23,959 nt of DNA from a virus, in the IMG/VR virus record IMGVR_UViG_3300013212_000029, positions 1-23,959 of that record. One strand, given 5' to 3'. This document shows positions 1 to 9,276 of this stretch, one piece after another. The position numbers were made by a program, and so were the translations under genes. The notes under the pieces were generated by a model. That model was given only the letters and a program-made list of their open reading frames with translations, searched no databases and had not been told where the DNA came from. The number at the start of each line of letters is the position of its first letter. Positions within the stretch are counted from its first letter, which is position 1.

Positions 1-171
1 AACTTCAGTAAACGTACCAGCACCTGACACAGCAGTCGCACCGTTCTTACTTATTGTGACAGTAGGTGCAGTCTGACCAGTCTTAGGCGTAAAGCCATCG
101 GTAGAGTCAACCAGTAATACTGGAATACGCCTACGAGCCGCTGTTGCTTCTGATAGTTTGATTTGAAACAT
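1..171 (-). CDS. Truncated phage protein, N-terminal 57 residues only
   Basis: The reading frame opens with ATG at 171 and stays open to the window edge, so only the first 57 residues are present. The N-terminus (MFQIKLSEATAARRRIPVLL) is followed by Thr/Val/Gly-rich sequence that looks like the beginning of a beta-rich virion protein. It starts 3 nt after the stop codon of the fibre-like gene upstream, which places it in the leftward structural operon. I do not recognise a family. A tail, fibre or decoration protein is likely from position alone. Confidence 0.6.
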   Translation of the reverse strand, partial: MFQIKLSEATAARRRIPVLLVDSTDGFTPKTGQTAPTVTISKNGATAVSGAGTFTEV

Positions 172-174
172 ATG

Positions 175-1290
175 TCACCCGTTAAACATTGTAAACGATG
201 CAGACGATCCGCCACCACCACCGCCAGTTCCTGTAGTTACATCCTCTAACACTAAATCGTATTGGCAAAGCGTTGTTTCAGGAGCAGTAGTCGTAAGCCA
301 CGTTCCAGTGTTACTAGGTCTATACACTAGATTGTGATCAAAGGTTTGCCACGCTGGAGCAAAGTTACTGTTAATACTAAAACCGACTAAGTTATTATTT
401 GAGCCGTTGCCAGTTTGAATTACAATGTAATACGTTGTCCCACCAGTCAACGTAGCCAACGTGTCCGTAAACTCAAACAAGTGGTTAAAATAAAACTGTG
501 TAGCCTGTGCGTTATTAAAATTGTATGTGACAGACTGCAATGTAGTGTTTGCTGAGTCTATGATACGTATGGTTGCAGTCGTGTCTGACGTGAACCCCAT
601 ACGAAAAGCATAAACATGCCATCCTCGTATCTTGTAAGACGTAATAGTGGACGGTAAGGAAAACCGCATAGCAACTTGGCTATTAGTGCCAGACGTACCA
701 ATTAAATCGTGTGGAAGAGTAAATGGAGCAGGGTAACCGTACCAGTTAGTTGCAGTACCAATTGCAAAAGCAGGAACTGCACGTTCAGCCGTAGTACCAT
801 TCATTGAATAATGTGTAACAGAATTTGCTTCTGCCATATTGGATAGAGATGTTCTTGCGCTAATTGTGTATCCAGCAGTCCAGTTTGTGTCTGGCTGGAC
901 TACTAAAGCATACGCAGTACCTTTAGTGAGTGATGCGTTTAACCCAGTTAGTACAACGTAGTTATTTGTAATTGTTGGAGCAACCCCAATACTAAAAGTA
1001 TTTGCATCAACGGTTGCTGAGTTTATGTATGTACCATTAGGAATACCCGGAGGCACATTAGTTACTGCGTTAGTAATGCCTTGGAATCCATAACGTAATG
1101 TACTTGCAGCAGCGATAGTTTCTGCCGTTGCTTGAAATGCAATACGTGTGTACGTACCTGTTTCTGGAGCAATGAAAATCATGCCCTGACTATTAGTCGT
1201 GTTGGGTCCAATAGTGCGAACATTGAAACTGTAGTTAGATGATGGAAACGCAGTTTTGCAAGCAGGTAATCGCCAGTTTACTTGTGCCAT
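175..1290 (-). CDS. Beta-rich fibre-like virion protein with poly-Gly tail
   Basis: 371 residues, rich in Thr, Asn, Ser and aromatic residues with alternating hydrophobics, as expected for stacked beta-sandwich domains. Two halves look alike: a hydrophobic strand, then an 'LT-L/GG-T-Y-lvvq' segment near residues 113-132 (TGLNASLTKGTAYALVVQ) and again near 278-292 (LTGGTTYYIVIQTG). This suggests two copies of one carbohydrate-binding or jelly-roll-like domain. The C-terminus is GTGGGGGGSS followed by a short hydrophobic end (FTMFNG), an arrangement I associate with phage tail or receptor-binding proteins. The start overlaps the stop of the gene before it (TAATG). The role as a receptor-binding or decoration protein is inferred. 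Confidence 0.7.
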   Translation of the reverse strand: MAQVNWRLPACKTAFPSSNYSFNVRTIGPNTTNSQGMIFIAPETGTYTRIAFQATAETIAAASTLRYGFQGITNAVTNVPPGIPNGTYINSATVDANTFSIGVAPTITNNYVVLTGLNASLTKGTAYALVVQPDTNWTAGYTISARTSLSNMAEANSVTHYSMNGTTAERAVPAFAIGTATNWYGYPAPFTLPHDLIGTSGTNSQVAMRFSLPSTITSYKIRGWHVYAFRMGFTSDTTATIRIIDSANTTLQSVTYNFNNAQATQFYFNHLFEFTDTLATLTGGTTYYIVIQTGNGSNNNLVGFSINSNFAPAWQTFDHNLVYRPSNTGTWLTTTAPETTLCQYDLVLEDVTTGTGGGGGGSSASFTMFNG

Positions 1291-1580
1291 TATCTTACTT
1301 TCAGGATGTTTCCATCCACGTCTGCTACGTCAAGCGTAATGGTTTTACCTATAAGACCTGTTCCGTATAAATCAATTAATGATTTAAATATGTAATCCCA
1401 AGGGCTACCCATTGAAAATGGCTCTTCTTGTGCAGCGTAACCATTCCATTCAATACTCGTGTATGGAGAACCATTCAAGTAGTAAGTCTCGGTGTCACTG
1501 TATATGATTGATCCATCGTCTTGCTCCATTGGAGTTTGGACTAGCCGCTTACCGCAATCAAGTACATTTACGACTTGCAT
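1290..1580 (-). CDS. Small phage protein of unknown function
   Basis: 96 residues, acidic and aromatic, without signal peptide or membrane segment. It contains ETYYLNGSPYTSIEWNGY and ends in a beta-strand-like, basic stretch (GNILKVR). I do not recognise the family. It sits between the holin-like gene and the fibre-like gene and overlaps the latter's start by one base (TAATG), so the two are probably translated together. A structural or tail-accessory role is the simplest guess; there is no direct evidence. Confidence 0.65.
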   Translation of the reverse strand: MQVVNVLDCGKRLVQTPMEQDDGSIIYSDTETYYLNGSPYTSIEWNGYAAQEEPFSMGSPWDYIFKSLIDLYGTGLIGKTITLDVADVDGNILKVR

Positions 1581-1583
1581 TAC

Positions 1584-1868
1584 TTACTCACTTACCTTTT
1601 TAAGCGACTTCTCAATAACCAAATTAAACGCCTGTACGGTACGCAACCCAAGAGTGCCAAGCAGGAATGATAGCCCAATCATCTGATGTGGCTTCTCCCA
1701 GCCAAGTTGATGAGCCATTATGGGTGTAAGGTAGATAGCTGACGCAGTGCCAGACAAAACTGTTATAGCTCCTTGAATTACATTTCTGATCTTCTTCCAG
1801 TCAGTGCCGATTAGTGCACCAATAAAGCCAGCAAGTAGCGTATGCAAATCAATCTGAAACTTGTCCAT
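1584..1868 (-). CDS. Holin-like small membrane protein
   Basis: 94 residues with three hydrophobic segments: about 10-22 (LLAGFIGALIG), 30-51 (Gly/Ala/Ser-rich) and 63-85 (IGLSFLLGTLGL). The short charged tail (EKSLKKVSE) is typical of phage holins, which end infection by forming membrane lesions. No endolysin is visible in this window. The start overlaps the stop of the adaptor-like gene (TAATG). Membrane location is seen in the sequence. Holin function follows from size, topology and phage context and is not proven; a membrane-bound virion component is the alternative. Confidence 0.6.
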   Translation of the reverse strand: MDKFQIDLHTLLAGFIGALIGTDWKKIRNVIQGAITVLSGTASAIYLTPIMAHQLGWEKPHQMIGLSFLLGTLGLRTVQAFNLVIEKSLKKVSE

Positions 1869-2605
1869 TATCCTTGTCCTAACACTGGAGGTATTGAGAA
1901 TGGACCACCTGCTTGTCTAAGTCCTGCGTCCAGTTGCATAAAGAGCTTCATACGCCCTTCGTTATACCAATTACGCCAGAACATTCTGTCACCTAGTGTC
2001 GGGTCATCAATGTTCTTCATGATTAGCTTGGTTGCAACCCAAGCAGGAATCATCTGTTTCATAAGGTCATCTGGAATAAACGAAAGAGATGTTCCACTAG
2101 CGTTAGTAATATCGGGTATTCCGTAACCGTAAAGTTTTACAACGGTAGATGTTGCGTTTGAGCAAAATGGATATAGGCTGACAGAATAGTTATCCATCCT
2201 ATACCAGTTAGTAATGTTTGCTAATGTTGTAACAACCGTGGAAGCATATGCCAAATCGTTAGCACGTACGCTTGATTCAGATGCGTGAACTAGTCTTGTA
2301 GAGCCAATATATGTATCTGTTACAAACCAAATTGTAGAAAGAGCAGGACTAGGATTTGCCATAGTTGTAAGCAAAACATTTCTAGTGTTTGTTGTATACG
2401 TCAAATCTCCAGATACCTGAAACGCTACGCACGTTCGACAGATTTCAGATACTGCTTCGCCTATGAAGCTACGTATTGTAGTATCGGATTCATTACCAGC
2501 AGCAACTGTGCCATCACCGGCACTCACAATGCCCACTGTGGAGTTTGTTGCTTCGTTAAGCAACTTATACGTCTCAAGGGTTAACTGAGCCATTGTAAGA
2601 GCCAT
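1868..2605 (-). CDS. Head-tail adaptor-like protein 2
   Basis: 245 residues. The N-terminal helix (TMAQLTLETYKLLNEAT), a helical segment starting around SFIGEAVSEICR, a beta-rich middle and a helical C-terminal part (IPAWVATKLIMKNIDD, then WRNWYNEGRMKLFMQ) match the general build of podovirus head-completion or adaptor proteins that sit under the portal. It follows directly after a gene of similar build, overlapping by one base (TAATG). An exact family cannot be assigned by eye. The connector role is inferred from architecture and position after portal and capsid genes. Confidence 0.6.
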   Translation of the reverse strand: MALTMAQLTLETYKLLNEATNSTVGIVSAGDGTVAAGNESDTTIRSFIGEAVSEICRTCVAFQVSGDLTYTTNTRNVLLTTMANPSPALSTIWFVTDTYIGSTRLVHASESSVRANDLAYASTVVTTLANITNWYRMDNYSVSLYPFCSNATSTVVKLYGYGIPDITNASGTSLSFIPDDLMKQMIPAWVATKLIMKNIDDPTLGDRMFWRNWYNEGRMKLFMQLDAGLRQAGGPFSIPPVLGQG

Positions 2606-3252
2606 TAGACTGGCCTCCTTGCATACGTTGCAGCAAACGACTCAACCATACCGAGTCGATCTACATATTTAGATTGATATAACTGAAAGCCTTCACCATC
2701 TTTAGATTGCATTGCTCGTTCAACTAGAACACCGTAAACGAGACAGTCATGAGCAACCGCAGGTAATGGACACTCAGTAGCGTCTGTCATTGATTGTGCA
2801 ACGCCAGCAGAATCATAAACCCAATAATCACCAGGAATAGCATAACCTTCAAGCATCAGACCTTGAGTAATAATTGCCGCAGGTGGTGGATAAACTGACA
2901 CTTTGTTCATACCAGTAAATACGGCTATACACGGGAATGATGATGATGCATCACCGCGAACCATATCAACCTTACGGCTGTAGCCATCAAGTATACGCAT
3001 ACGCTGATAATCACCGGCAGTGTTTTTTACCTGTACATTACGTACGCGATAAATATCAGGAGCGCAATACTCTGATGTATCAACAGCCAGATCAAGATAC
3101 CTTCTGCCTGTAAAGCAGTCAGTTGACCTGGCTATTTGATTAGATACTTCTAAAATAAGGAGGTCAAGACCAAACGGATCCTGATCTGATTCAGAACCAA
3201 AGTAATGGCGTCCAAGAAGACGTATACGACGTTTGATCTCACCTCTAGTCAT
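2605..3252 (-). CDS. Head-tail adaptor-like protein 1
   Basis: 215 residues with the layout of phage adaptor (gp4/DUF6682-like) proteins. An N-terminal helix (TRGEIKRRIRLLGRHYFG) precedes a helix that carries LDLLILEVSNQIARSTDCF. A beta-rich core (YLDLAVDTSEYCAPDIYRV) follows, with a PPP turn at VSVYPPPAA, and then C-terminal helices (LVYGVLVERAMQSKDGEGF). Such proteins extend the portal ring and connect head to tail. It overlaps the preceding and following genes by single bases. The family assignment comes from pattern recognition and should be confirmed by profile search. Confidence 0.65.
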   Translation of the reverse strand: MTRGEIKRRIRLLGRHYFGSESDQDPFGLDLLILEVSNQIARSTDCFTGRRYLDLAVDTSEYCAPDIYRVRNVQVKNTAGDYQRMRILDGYSRKVDMVRGDASSSFPCIAVFTGMNKVSVYPPPAAIITQGLMLEGYAIPGDYWVYDSAGVAQSMTDATECPLPAVAHDCLVYGVLVERAMQSKDGEGFQLYQSKYVDRLGMVESFAATYARRPV

Positions 3253-4337
3253 TAGGAGTAGCTTCCGTCTCGTGCCGTAACAAGATCACACAGTAGGCGA
3301 GCAGTAGGTGTAATTGCGTTAATCTGGCAAGCAGCAATACCACGATAGAACTTATAGTTATCTTCAAGTGCTCCTGAAGAGTTAATAAATCCGACCTGTG
3401 GCTGAATTGGCAAGTAGTACTCGCCACCAGTTTGGTTGATGCTTGTAAATACAACTGCACTCATAGCTGTAGCACTGGTATGAACGTAGTTGTTAGCCAT
3501 AAGAGGTGCGCCAACAACACGTTTAAACGTAAACGACATTGCCTGACCGGTGTCTTGAACACCAGTGATTTGTACAACATCGGTTGCAACAAGAGTAATT
3601 GCACTACCGCCAGCACCATCAGTACCAGTCATTGCAATAACAGTATTTTGAATAGTAAACAGATCACCAACAGCCATAGGTGTTGTTGCAGTAAAACGTG
3701 TAACAGTGAGAGCAGTTACAGCATTTGCAAGAACAGGAACACCATTTGGTTGCAATGAAAGTTGAACTATAGACCGTGGTGCACTACTTGTACCAAATCC
3801 GGTTGGTGTTGTCTGCACAACGTAATACGGAGTGTTAGCCAAGAAACCACTTGCAGCGGATGTAAAGACTACGTCGTTGATAGCAAGTAGTGGGCAGTTA
3901 GCAATGTTTGCACTACCAATAACCAATGCACTTGTTGTTTGCGATGTAGACGCATGAGATACAGAAGCTGTTGCAGAACTGGTTGCCATTGCTGGCAACA
4001 TTGAGTTGTGATTTCTAAATGCAATATTGTCTTTAGGCATTGCAGAAATAGTTGTCCACGTTGCACCATCACGACTGCCCTGTACTGCAAACTGAAATCC
4101 GTTTACAGCATTAGATGTAGCAGTACCAGTAGTAGCAGTTGGAGGAGCAAGCAAAAATCGCATCCACAACGTTGAATGAGTTCCATTAGAGCCAAACGGA
4201 AATATGGACATTCCGTTGCTGTAATAATTGTTTCCAGACGCAGCAGCTGTACCATCACCAAGAACGCCTGTTACCCATGCTGCCGATCCATCATTAATGA
4301 TGAACGGTGTTGGGGTAAGCAAAAAATCTTTTGCCAT
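3252..4337 (-). CDS. Capsid-associated protein, long paralogue
   Basis: 361 residues, Ala/Thr/Val-rich and beta-rich, no membrane segment. The N-terminus MAKDFLLTP and C-terminal DNYKFYRG...ARDGSYS match the smaller neighbour at 4380-5000 (MARDFLLNF, DNYRFFRV, AKDGII), so the two are paralogues. This copy carries about 150 extra residues in the middle. A good ribosome site (AAAGGAAA) lies 6-7 nt before the ATG. A strong intrinsic terminator sits between the two paralogues, so this gene and those after it should be expressed less than the capsid gene. Head decoration or minor capsid function is inferred. Confidence 0.65.
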   Translation of the reverse strand: MAKDFLLTPTPFIINDGSAAWVTGVLGDGTAAASGNNYYSNGMSIFPFGSNGTHSTLWMRFLLAPPTATTGTATSNAVNGFQFAVQGSRDGATWTTISAMPKDNIAFRNHNSMLPAMATSSATASVSHASTSQTTSALVIGSANIANCPLLAINDVVFTSAASGFLANTPYYVVQTTPTGFGTSSAPRSIVQLSLQPNGVPVLANAVTALTVTRFTATTPMAVGDLFTIQNTVIAMTGTDGAGGSAITLVATDVVQITGVQDTGQAMSFTFKRVVGAPLMANNYVHTSATAMSAVVFTSINQTGGEYYLPIQPQVGFINSSGALEDNYKFYRGIAACQINAITPTARLLCDLVTARDGSYS

Positions 4338-4349
4338 AATTTTCCTTTC

Positions 4350-4375
4350 AAAAAAGGGAGGGTTTCCCCTCCCTC
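4350..4375 (-). terminator. Intrinsic terminator between the capsid paralogues
   Basis: On the minus strand an 8-bp stem AGGGAGGG / CCCTCCCT with a GAAA tetraloop is followed directly by six T. It lies after the major capsid and short-paralogue genes and before the long paralogue, so it should reduce read-through into the adaptor and tail genes. Confidence 0.9.
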
Positions 4376-4379
4376 TGTA

Positions 4380-5000
4380 TTAGATGATTCCATCTTTTGC
4401 GTTAACAATTGCGCCTGAGCACAATGCTGTCACTGTGTGACCTGTACCTACTGGGGCATTATTAGCACCCGTCCCAAGTACATGAGTCATAACGCGAACG
4501 CGGAAGAATCGGTAGTTATCGTCAGATACAACTGATCCTTGTGCACCACGAGGATCAGACGCACCAGTAATTGTGACCTGACCTGTTACAGTTCCTGCTG
4601 GTGCAGAAACTGGAACAAACGCCTGCAACGACGAGTCACCACTTATTGTTGTAGCTGTAGCGTAAAGCACTTTTAGTGCTTGTACATCAACAGGCAAAGT
4701 AGCAATAATACTAAAGTTAACACCATCTTTACTTGCTTCAACAAGCGGAGCAAAAACAATGCTATCTCCAGTGCCACCACCAGTTACCGCTGTAACGTTA
4801 ACATTTAGTTTTACAAACAAATGCGATCGATTGTTTTGTCCACCTATGCCACCAAGATCAACAACTGATGTACTACCATTGACCAAAAGTCCTGTAGTAC
4901 CAGTTGAATAACCAGTGTTTGCAGTAAGTGTAGGAACCGAAAGAATAGCTGTACCACTTAAGGCCAACGTACCAAAGTTTAGAAGAAAATCTCTTGCCAT
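4380..5000 (-). CDS. Capsid-associated protein, short paralogue
   Basis: 206 residues, beta-rich, with no membrane segment or signal peptide. It begins MARDFLLNFGTLALSG and ends with DDNYRFFRVRV followed by NAKDGII, ends that recur in the 361-aa protein at 3252-4337. It starts 9 nt after the major capsid gene, with ribosome site AAGGAGA, and its stop is just before a strong terminator. It is therefore probably expressed at capsid level, as expected of a head decoration or cement protein. That function is inferred from position and expression logic. Confidence 0.68.
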   Translation of the reverse strand: MARDFLLNFGTLALSGTAILSVPTLTANTGYSTGTTGLLVNGSTSVVDLGGIGGQNNRSHLFVKLNVNVTAVTGGGTGDSIVFAPLVEASKDGVNFSIIATLPVDVQALKVLYATATTISGDSSLQAFVPVSAPAGTVTGQVTITGASDPRGAQGSVVSDDNYRFFRVRVMTHVLGTGANNAPVGTGHTVTALCSGAIVNAKDGII

Positions 5001-5009
5001 TGGTTCTCC

Positions 5010-6059
5010 TTATGCAACCTTGATGTTGAACACGCGGCCTACAGCACGTACATGAGGCATCCAAAGACCAACACCCCAGTCGAAAACGATGTTGTGAAGA
5101 ACGCCGTTTTCCTTGGAAAGACCAAGGTACGTAGGCTTAAATGGACCACTCTGCCATCCTGTTGCATAGCCGGAGCCATAGCGAACAGCATAAATGGACT
5201 CAAGTCCAGTAGCAGTAGTTGCTTCAATACCAGCCGACGTTTCATCCTTAAGAACGTGTGTAATACCGTCTACACGACGTCCAACAGAACGAATTGTTGC
5301 AGCCTTGTACTTTTCAACAGGACGGTCAAACGAGTCACGGGTAATGTCGAAACCTGCGCCGATGCCCATGTTCCTGATAGCAAACTCAATACGACGCTTG
5401 AGACGCTCAGATACGTAAAGGACTACGCCATCCCCATCAGGACTGTTCATGTTGTCAAGCAACTGTTGCATTTGCAGCATCATGTTGTTAGCAACAGCAG
5501 CTGCGGAAGTAGCAGTTGTAAGGTCTGTGCCACCAGCGTTGACTGACATTTCACCAGGAATATCAAACTGATCTGGGTTTGCAAGTCGGTAACGAAGTCC
5601 AGGGAAACAATCGACGTCACCCGTAGGTGTCGTCGGGTCATTGTTTATGAATTTCGTATTGAAATCATAAGCAAACGATTCCATAAAAATCTGGACCTGT
5701 GCTTCGATTGGATCAACAATGTTGTTAGGCTGATCAAGAAGTACGTGGTCAATCTGAATCTTGTTACGAACAAGATACATAGATTCTTCGTACTGCTTTG
5801 GCTTACCCTTAGAAACAGTTGGTTCCTCGTTTACCGTTGCCCAGTTAATGGTCGGAAGTGAACCTGTCTGGTTCGTAAACCGAACGCCAACCTGGCGAAG
5901 CGATGGAGAGGTTGTCAGCGGGATGTCTTTTAGGGCATTCCACGTCTTGTGAAGAGCCTTTGTAATTTCTTTTACAAGAGGATCGTTGGAGATGATTGCC
6001 TGATCGGCAAGAGTCATAGCCTGTGTATCAAGCAGGACTGCACCAGCTGCGATTGCCAT
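5010..6059 (-). CDS. Major capsid protein (HK97-fold candidate)
   Basis: 349 residues. Position after portal and scaffold, size, and content fit a major capsid protein. An N-terminal arm (about 1-50) precedes a region QVGVRFTNQTGSLPTINWA, then a long helix-like segment around MYLVRNKIQIDHVLL (spine-helix-like), an Ala/Met/Gln-rich helix (VANNMMLQMQQLLDNM), and a C-terminal beta-rich part ending in WMPHVRAVGRVFNIKVA. Such proteins form the T-number shell. The ribosome site AAGGAAT lies before the ATG. No delta-domain protease gene is seen nearby, so assembly may rely on the separate scaffold. Confidence 0.88.
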   Translation of the reverse strand: MAIAAGAVLLDTQAMTLADQAIISNDPLVKEITKALHKTWNALKDIPLTTSPSLRQVGVRFTNQTGSLPTINWATVNEEPTVSKGKPKQYEESMYLVRNKIQIDHVLLDQPNNIVDPIEAQVQIFMESFAYDFNTKFINNDPTTPTGDVDCFPGLRYRLANPDQFDIPGEMSVNAGGTDLTTATSAAAVANNMMLQMQQLLDNMNSPDGDGVVLYVSERLKRRIEFAIRNMGIGAGFDITRDSFDRPVEKYKAATIRSVGRRVDGITHVLKDETSAGIEATTATGLESIYAVRYGSGYATGWQSGPFKPTYLGLSKENGVLHNIVFDWGVGLWMPHVRAVGRVFNIKVA

Positions 6060-6072
6060 TTGTTTCTATTCC

Positions 6073-6963
6073 TTAAAGAGTTCCACGGCCTCGAGTAATT
6101 CCGAGTAACGAACCAAGACTTGTACGCTGTTGCCCGTTACCACCTCCGGTTGGAGCCATCCTTGCGGCTTGACCGTTACCCATTGGTTGTGGAGCGCGTT
6201 TTGTCTGATTCATTCGACTTGCAATTTCAGGAGCCAAAGACTGTGCGATTGTACGCACCTGTTCGTGGACTGCTTGAGCTGCATCCATAGGGTCAAAACC
6301 CGCTTGAATGAGATTGTCCACCAAACCCGGTGCGCGTTGTGCAAGTGGAAATTGCTGTACTGCAACATCACGTTGCTGCATCAACATATATCCCTGCACT
6401 TGAGTCATCTGTTGCTCATAGCGGTATTTGGCAATTTCTGCCTCTTGCTGCATTTGAGCGACAGCTGGATCAATGATTTGCGAATCGGCTAACTGCTGAT
6501 ATCGGTTACGGATTTGATTTTCATAAGCAGTTTGTTGTTGCTGCTCCATGACTCGATCAATGTCATCCGATGACTGATACCCTTGTTGCTCAAACTGTTC
6601 AATGACTCGACCCCAGCGGCCAAGTTTTGATTCTAGTTCGTCAGCCGTTCGAGCACGTTCGTTTACTTCACGAAAGCGCTCATATGGAACAGGTTGTGGA
6701 GAAGTAGGCTCCGCCTGATATTGGTTCTGATTTTCATATTGAAGTCCAAGAATGTCATCTACAACATCCGTGTAATCAATTTCCGAAGAATCATTACCAC
6801 CATATTCCGCATCTTGACCTGCTTGCTCACTTGTCGCCCATTGTGAGTTATCATCGGGACCGGCGTTATCCCGAATAAAGTCCGTTACTGCGTTACCTAA
6901 CCCTGTATCGCCGGAATCCACTGCTGGTGAATCAGTAGTTCGTGTCACCATCTCTTCAGGCAT
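6073..6963 (-). CDS. Scaffolding-like protein
   Basis: 296 residues. The first 90 are acidic and disordered. A motif VPYERFREVNERARTADELE, typical of phage scaffold proteins, follows near 93-112. A Gln-rich coiled coil runs from about 130 to 200, and the C-terminus is basic (LLGITRGRGTL). Scaffold proteins copolymerise with capsid protein through a basic C-terminal helix and leave before DNA packaging. The gene lies between portal and capsid, the usual site for scaffolds, and has a strong ribosome site (AAGGAGA). The alternative, an internal virion protein, is less likely. Confidence 0.78.
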   Translation of the reverse strand: MPEEMVTRTTDSPAVDSGDTGLGNAVTDFIRDNAGPDDNSQWATSEQAGQDAEYGGNDSSEIDYTDVVDDILGLQYENQNQYQAEPTSPQPVPYERFREVNERARTADELESKLGRWGRVIEQFEQQGYQSSDDIDRVMEQQQQTAYENQIRNRYQQLADSQIIDPAVAQMQQEAEIAKYRYEQQMTQVQGYMLMQQRDVAVQQFPLAQRAPGLVDNLIQAGFDPMDAAQAVHEQVRTIAQSLAPEIASRMNQTKRAPQPMGNGQAARMAPTGGGNGQQRTSLGSLLGITRGRGTL

Positions 6964-6978
6964 GTAAGAGTTCTCCTT

Positions 6979-9276
6979 TTATTTTAGCACACCGTTGTTT
7001 GTTGATTTGCCATTTTGTGGCTTAGGTGTGTTGCGATCTGTTCCTGAGACCACATTGTTTGCAATATCAGCAACGTGCTTTTGAGCATATTGCTCACCAG
7101 CTGCTGCTGTTTGTGCTTGAATTTTCATAAGGTCAGATTGCGTTTTTACTTCGTGCAATGCTAACTGTTTTTGTAAATCGATTTGTGCTTTGGCTTGCTC
7201 AACTTCAGGATTAAATTGCTCTTGCTTAGATGCAAGTTGTGCTTGTATCTTTTGTTGTTCCATTTGCATCTGTTGTTGTTGCATAGCCATTGCTTGCTGT
7301 TGCATCTGTTCTTGCTTTTGTTTAGTAAGCTGCAAGTTATCCAAAATGTCAGATGTTTCTGGCAGTTGAATCATACGAATAGCCAATGCGTTTGTATCTG
7401 CATCTTGTGGATCACCAAACAGACCCATTTGCCGAAGCAATAGAATCTTCTGTAGTTTCTGCTCTGGTGTATCCAACATTGAGCTACCAGGTACATAAAC
7501 AACACGGAACTGTCCGCCGTTACGAATCTGATCAAAGGTAATCACACCTTGATTGATTTGATTTCGTGGGTTAATTTGGTCATCGACAGAACCAATAAAT
7601 GGTGTAACTGCATACTGATCAACTAATGAAATCTCCCAGTCTTTGATTTTACTAATTGAGATTTCAATGTCGGCACGAATATAACTATGTTGCGTATTGT
7701 CTGCTCGCTGAAGTAACGTTACTGCTTCAGCAGGAGTACCCGCTGGTGCTTGTCCTTGACTTACATCGTGCAAGCCGGCAATGTCTGCCATATCTTTTTC
7801 AAGGGCTTGCATAAACGGAATCAAGTCTTGAGAAATACCGGGCGCTCGCATGATTTGTGGTGGGTTTGAACCACGGTCGTAGTAGACCTTGCGGTAAATG
7901 CGACTGTTATCATCGAGGTCATCAGCGGCTTTATCAAATGCATCTGCTCCAACACGAGACAACCTTTCAATCATCAAGTAGTCTTTGTTAGTTTCAAACT
8001 GCTCTAGCCATCGACTATAGATGCGGTTGTACGTTTGTTGTAGTGGGCAAAGGTCAAAGCAAAGACTATGACCATAAGGAGTCCCTGATCGAGGTTGCCA
8101 TCGAAGAGGAATAAAAGGAAAGTCATCTTTCTTCTTGTATGGCCAATCGCCGGCGTAAAGTAATGCACGGTTTGTACTTACTATGTATCGCCCGTTTTCA
8201 TATTGAGAAGTAGGTTTCTCCCAATATTCATATACAATAGCACAATGCTTACGACTGTCTATGTTGTTAAGTCTTGCGCTCGATGGTTGAACCCAGCCGT
8301 TACCAGAACCATTTGCACCTTCAAGATATGAGTCAACATATCCTGCATTTTGTCCTGCAATAGCATCAGGTGATACAGCTTTACCTGCATTACCGTAGTT
8401 ATCTACAAACCATGAAAGTGGCTTTATACTCGCGTGTATCATCCAGCGAATGTCATGATCTCTTTGAGCTGTAGGATCCATCATAACGTTAAAGCAAGGA
8501 AGAATTTCTTCTTCAACATCTCCCAGCGGTAGAGATTCGTATCCATTTATTGAGCCGTCATCCATGCTCATTTTAGGCACTATGATTTCAGCGCTAGCCT
8601 TCCAATACACCTTTACAAACGATGTACCAGTAATACAAGCCCAGCGTACGCGCTCTTTAGTCTGAGTCTCACGATCAAACTTGCGGGTGTAATGTCCAGC
8701 AATAAAGTTCGCTTCATCTGCGGCAGCTTGGTCTTTAGGATTCTGTGATAGTGGCACAGCTCGTGCGTCAGGAGCAACTTGAGTTAATTTACCAACCACT
8801 CCATCAATAAGTGGTCTCATTTTGTTGACCGTTACATAACGGTTAGGTTCAGAAGGATTCTGCAACTGTACTAAGTTACGAGTCTGACTATTAATACGAA
8901 ACCACTGCCGACCTTCAAAAAACGCAAGAGCCTGTGCCCATTCAAGTTCCATTTCCTGACGCGCTTTGTAAGCGGTGTCAAACTGTTCCTTGACGTAGTT
9001 GACTACTTTAACTGCTTCTTCCGGTTGTTCTTTAGGGTCTACTGCCCATTTATTAGCATCATGGTCAAGTGTAAGGTCATCTTTATCAGTAAGGTTTAAA
9101 TTGCCTACATCAAAAGAACCACGAGTACCTGTATTGTCTGGCATTTGCATTGCCATAGCATTCTGTTGAATCTCAGCCATGCCGGGTGGATTCATTTGTA
9201 CTGCTTCAGATCGGTTGTACATACCCGAAGTTAATGTTGGCTTTTTCTTACCAAATCTAGGGAATGGTATTGCCAT
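6979..9276 (-). CDS. Portal protein (P22-type family)
   Basis: 765 residues, the length of P22-like podovirus portals. Visible markers are the helical N-terminal wing (EMELEWAQALAFFEGRQW), VNKMRPLIDGVVGKL, the region CITGTSFVKVYW, a CFNVMMDPTAQRD segment, and the helix near IAGLHDVSQGQAPAGTPAEA that corresponds to the stem/crown junction. The C-terminal 130 residues are extremely Gln/Met-rich and coiled-coil-like (barrel or tail end). Twelve copies should form the DNA entry channel that docks the terminase. The start codon overlaps the stop of the 47-aa membrane protein (TAATG). Confidence 0.9.
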   Translation of the reverse strand: MAIPFPRFGKKKPTLTSGMYNRSEAVQMNPPGMAEIQQNAMAMQMPDNTGTRGSFDVGNLNLTDKDDLTLDHDANKWAVDPKEQPEEAVKVVNYVKEQFDTAYKARQEMELEWAQALAFFEGRQWFRINSQTRNLVQLQNPSEPNRYVTVNKMRPLIDGVVGKLTQVAPDARAVPLSQNPKDQAAADEANFIAGHYTRKFDRETQTKERVRWACITGTSFVKVYWKASAEIIVPKMSMDDGSINGYESLPLGDVEEEILPCFNVMMDPTAQRDHDIRWMIHASIKPLSWFVDNYGNAGKAVSPDAIAGQNAGYVDSYLEGANGSGNGWVQPSSARLNNIDSRKHCAIVYEYWEKPTSQYENGRYIVSTNRALLYAGDWPYKKKDDFPFIPLRWQPRSGTPYGHSLCFDLCPLQQTYNRIYSRWLEQFETNKDYLMIERLSRVGADAFDKAADDLDDNSRIYRKVYYDRGSNPPQIMRAPGISQDLIPFMQALEKDMADIAGLHDVSQGQAPAGTPAEAVTLLQRADNTQHSYIRADIEISISKIKDWEISLVDQYAVTPFIGSVDDQINPRNQINQGVITFDQIRNGGQFRVVYVPGSSMLDTPEQKLQKILLLRQMGLFGDPQDADTNALAIRMIQLPETSDILDNLQLTKQKQEQMQQQAMAMQQQQMQMEQQKIQAQLASKQEQFNPEVEQAKAQIDLQKQLALHEVKTQSDLMKIQAQTAAAGEQYAQKHVADIANNVVSGTDRNTPKPQNGKSTNNGVLK

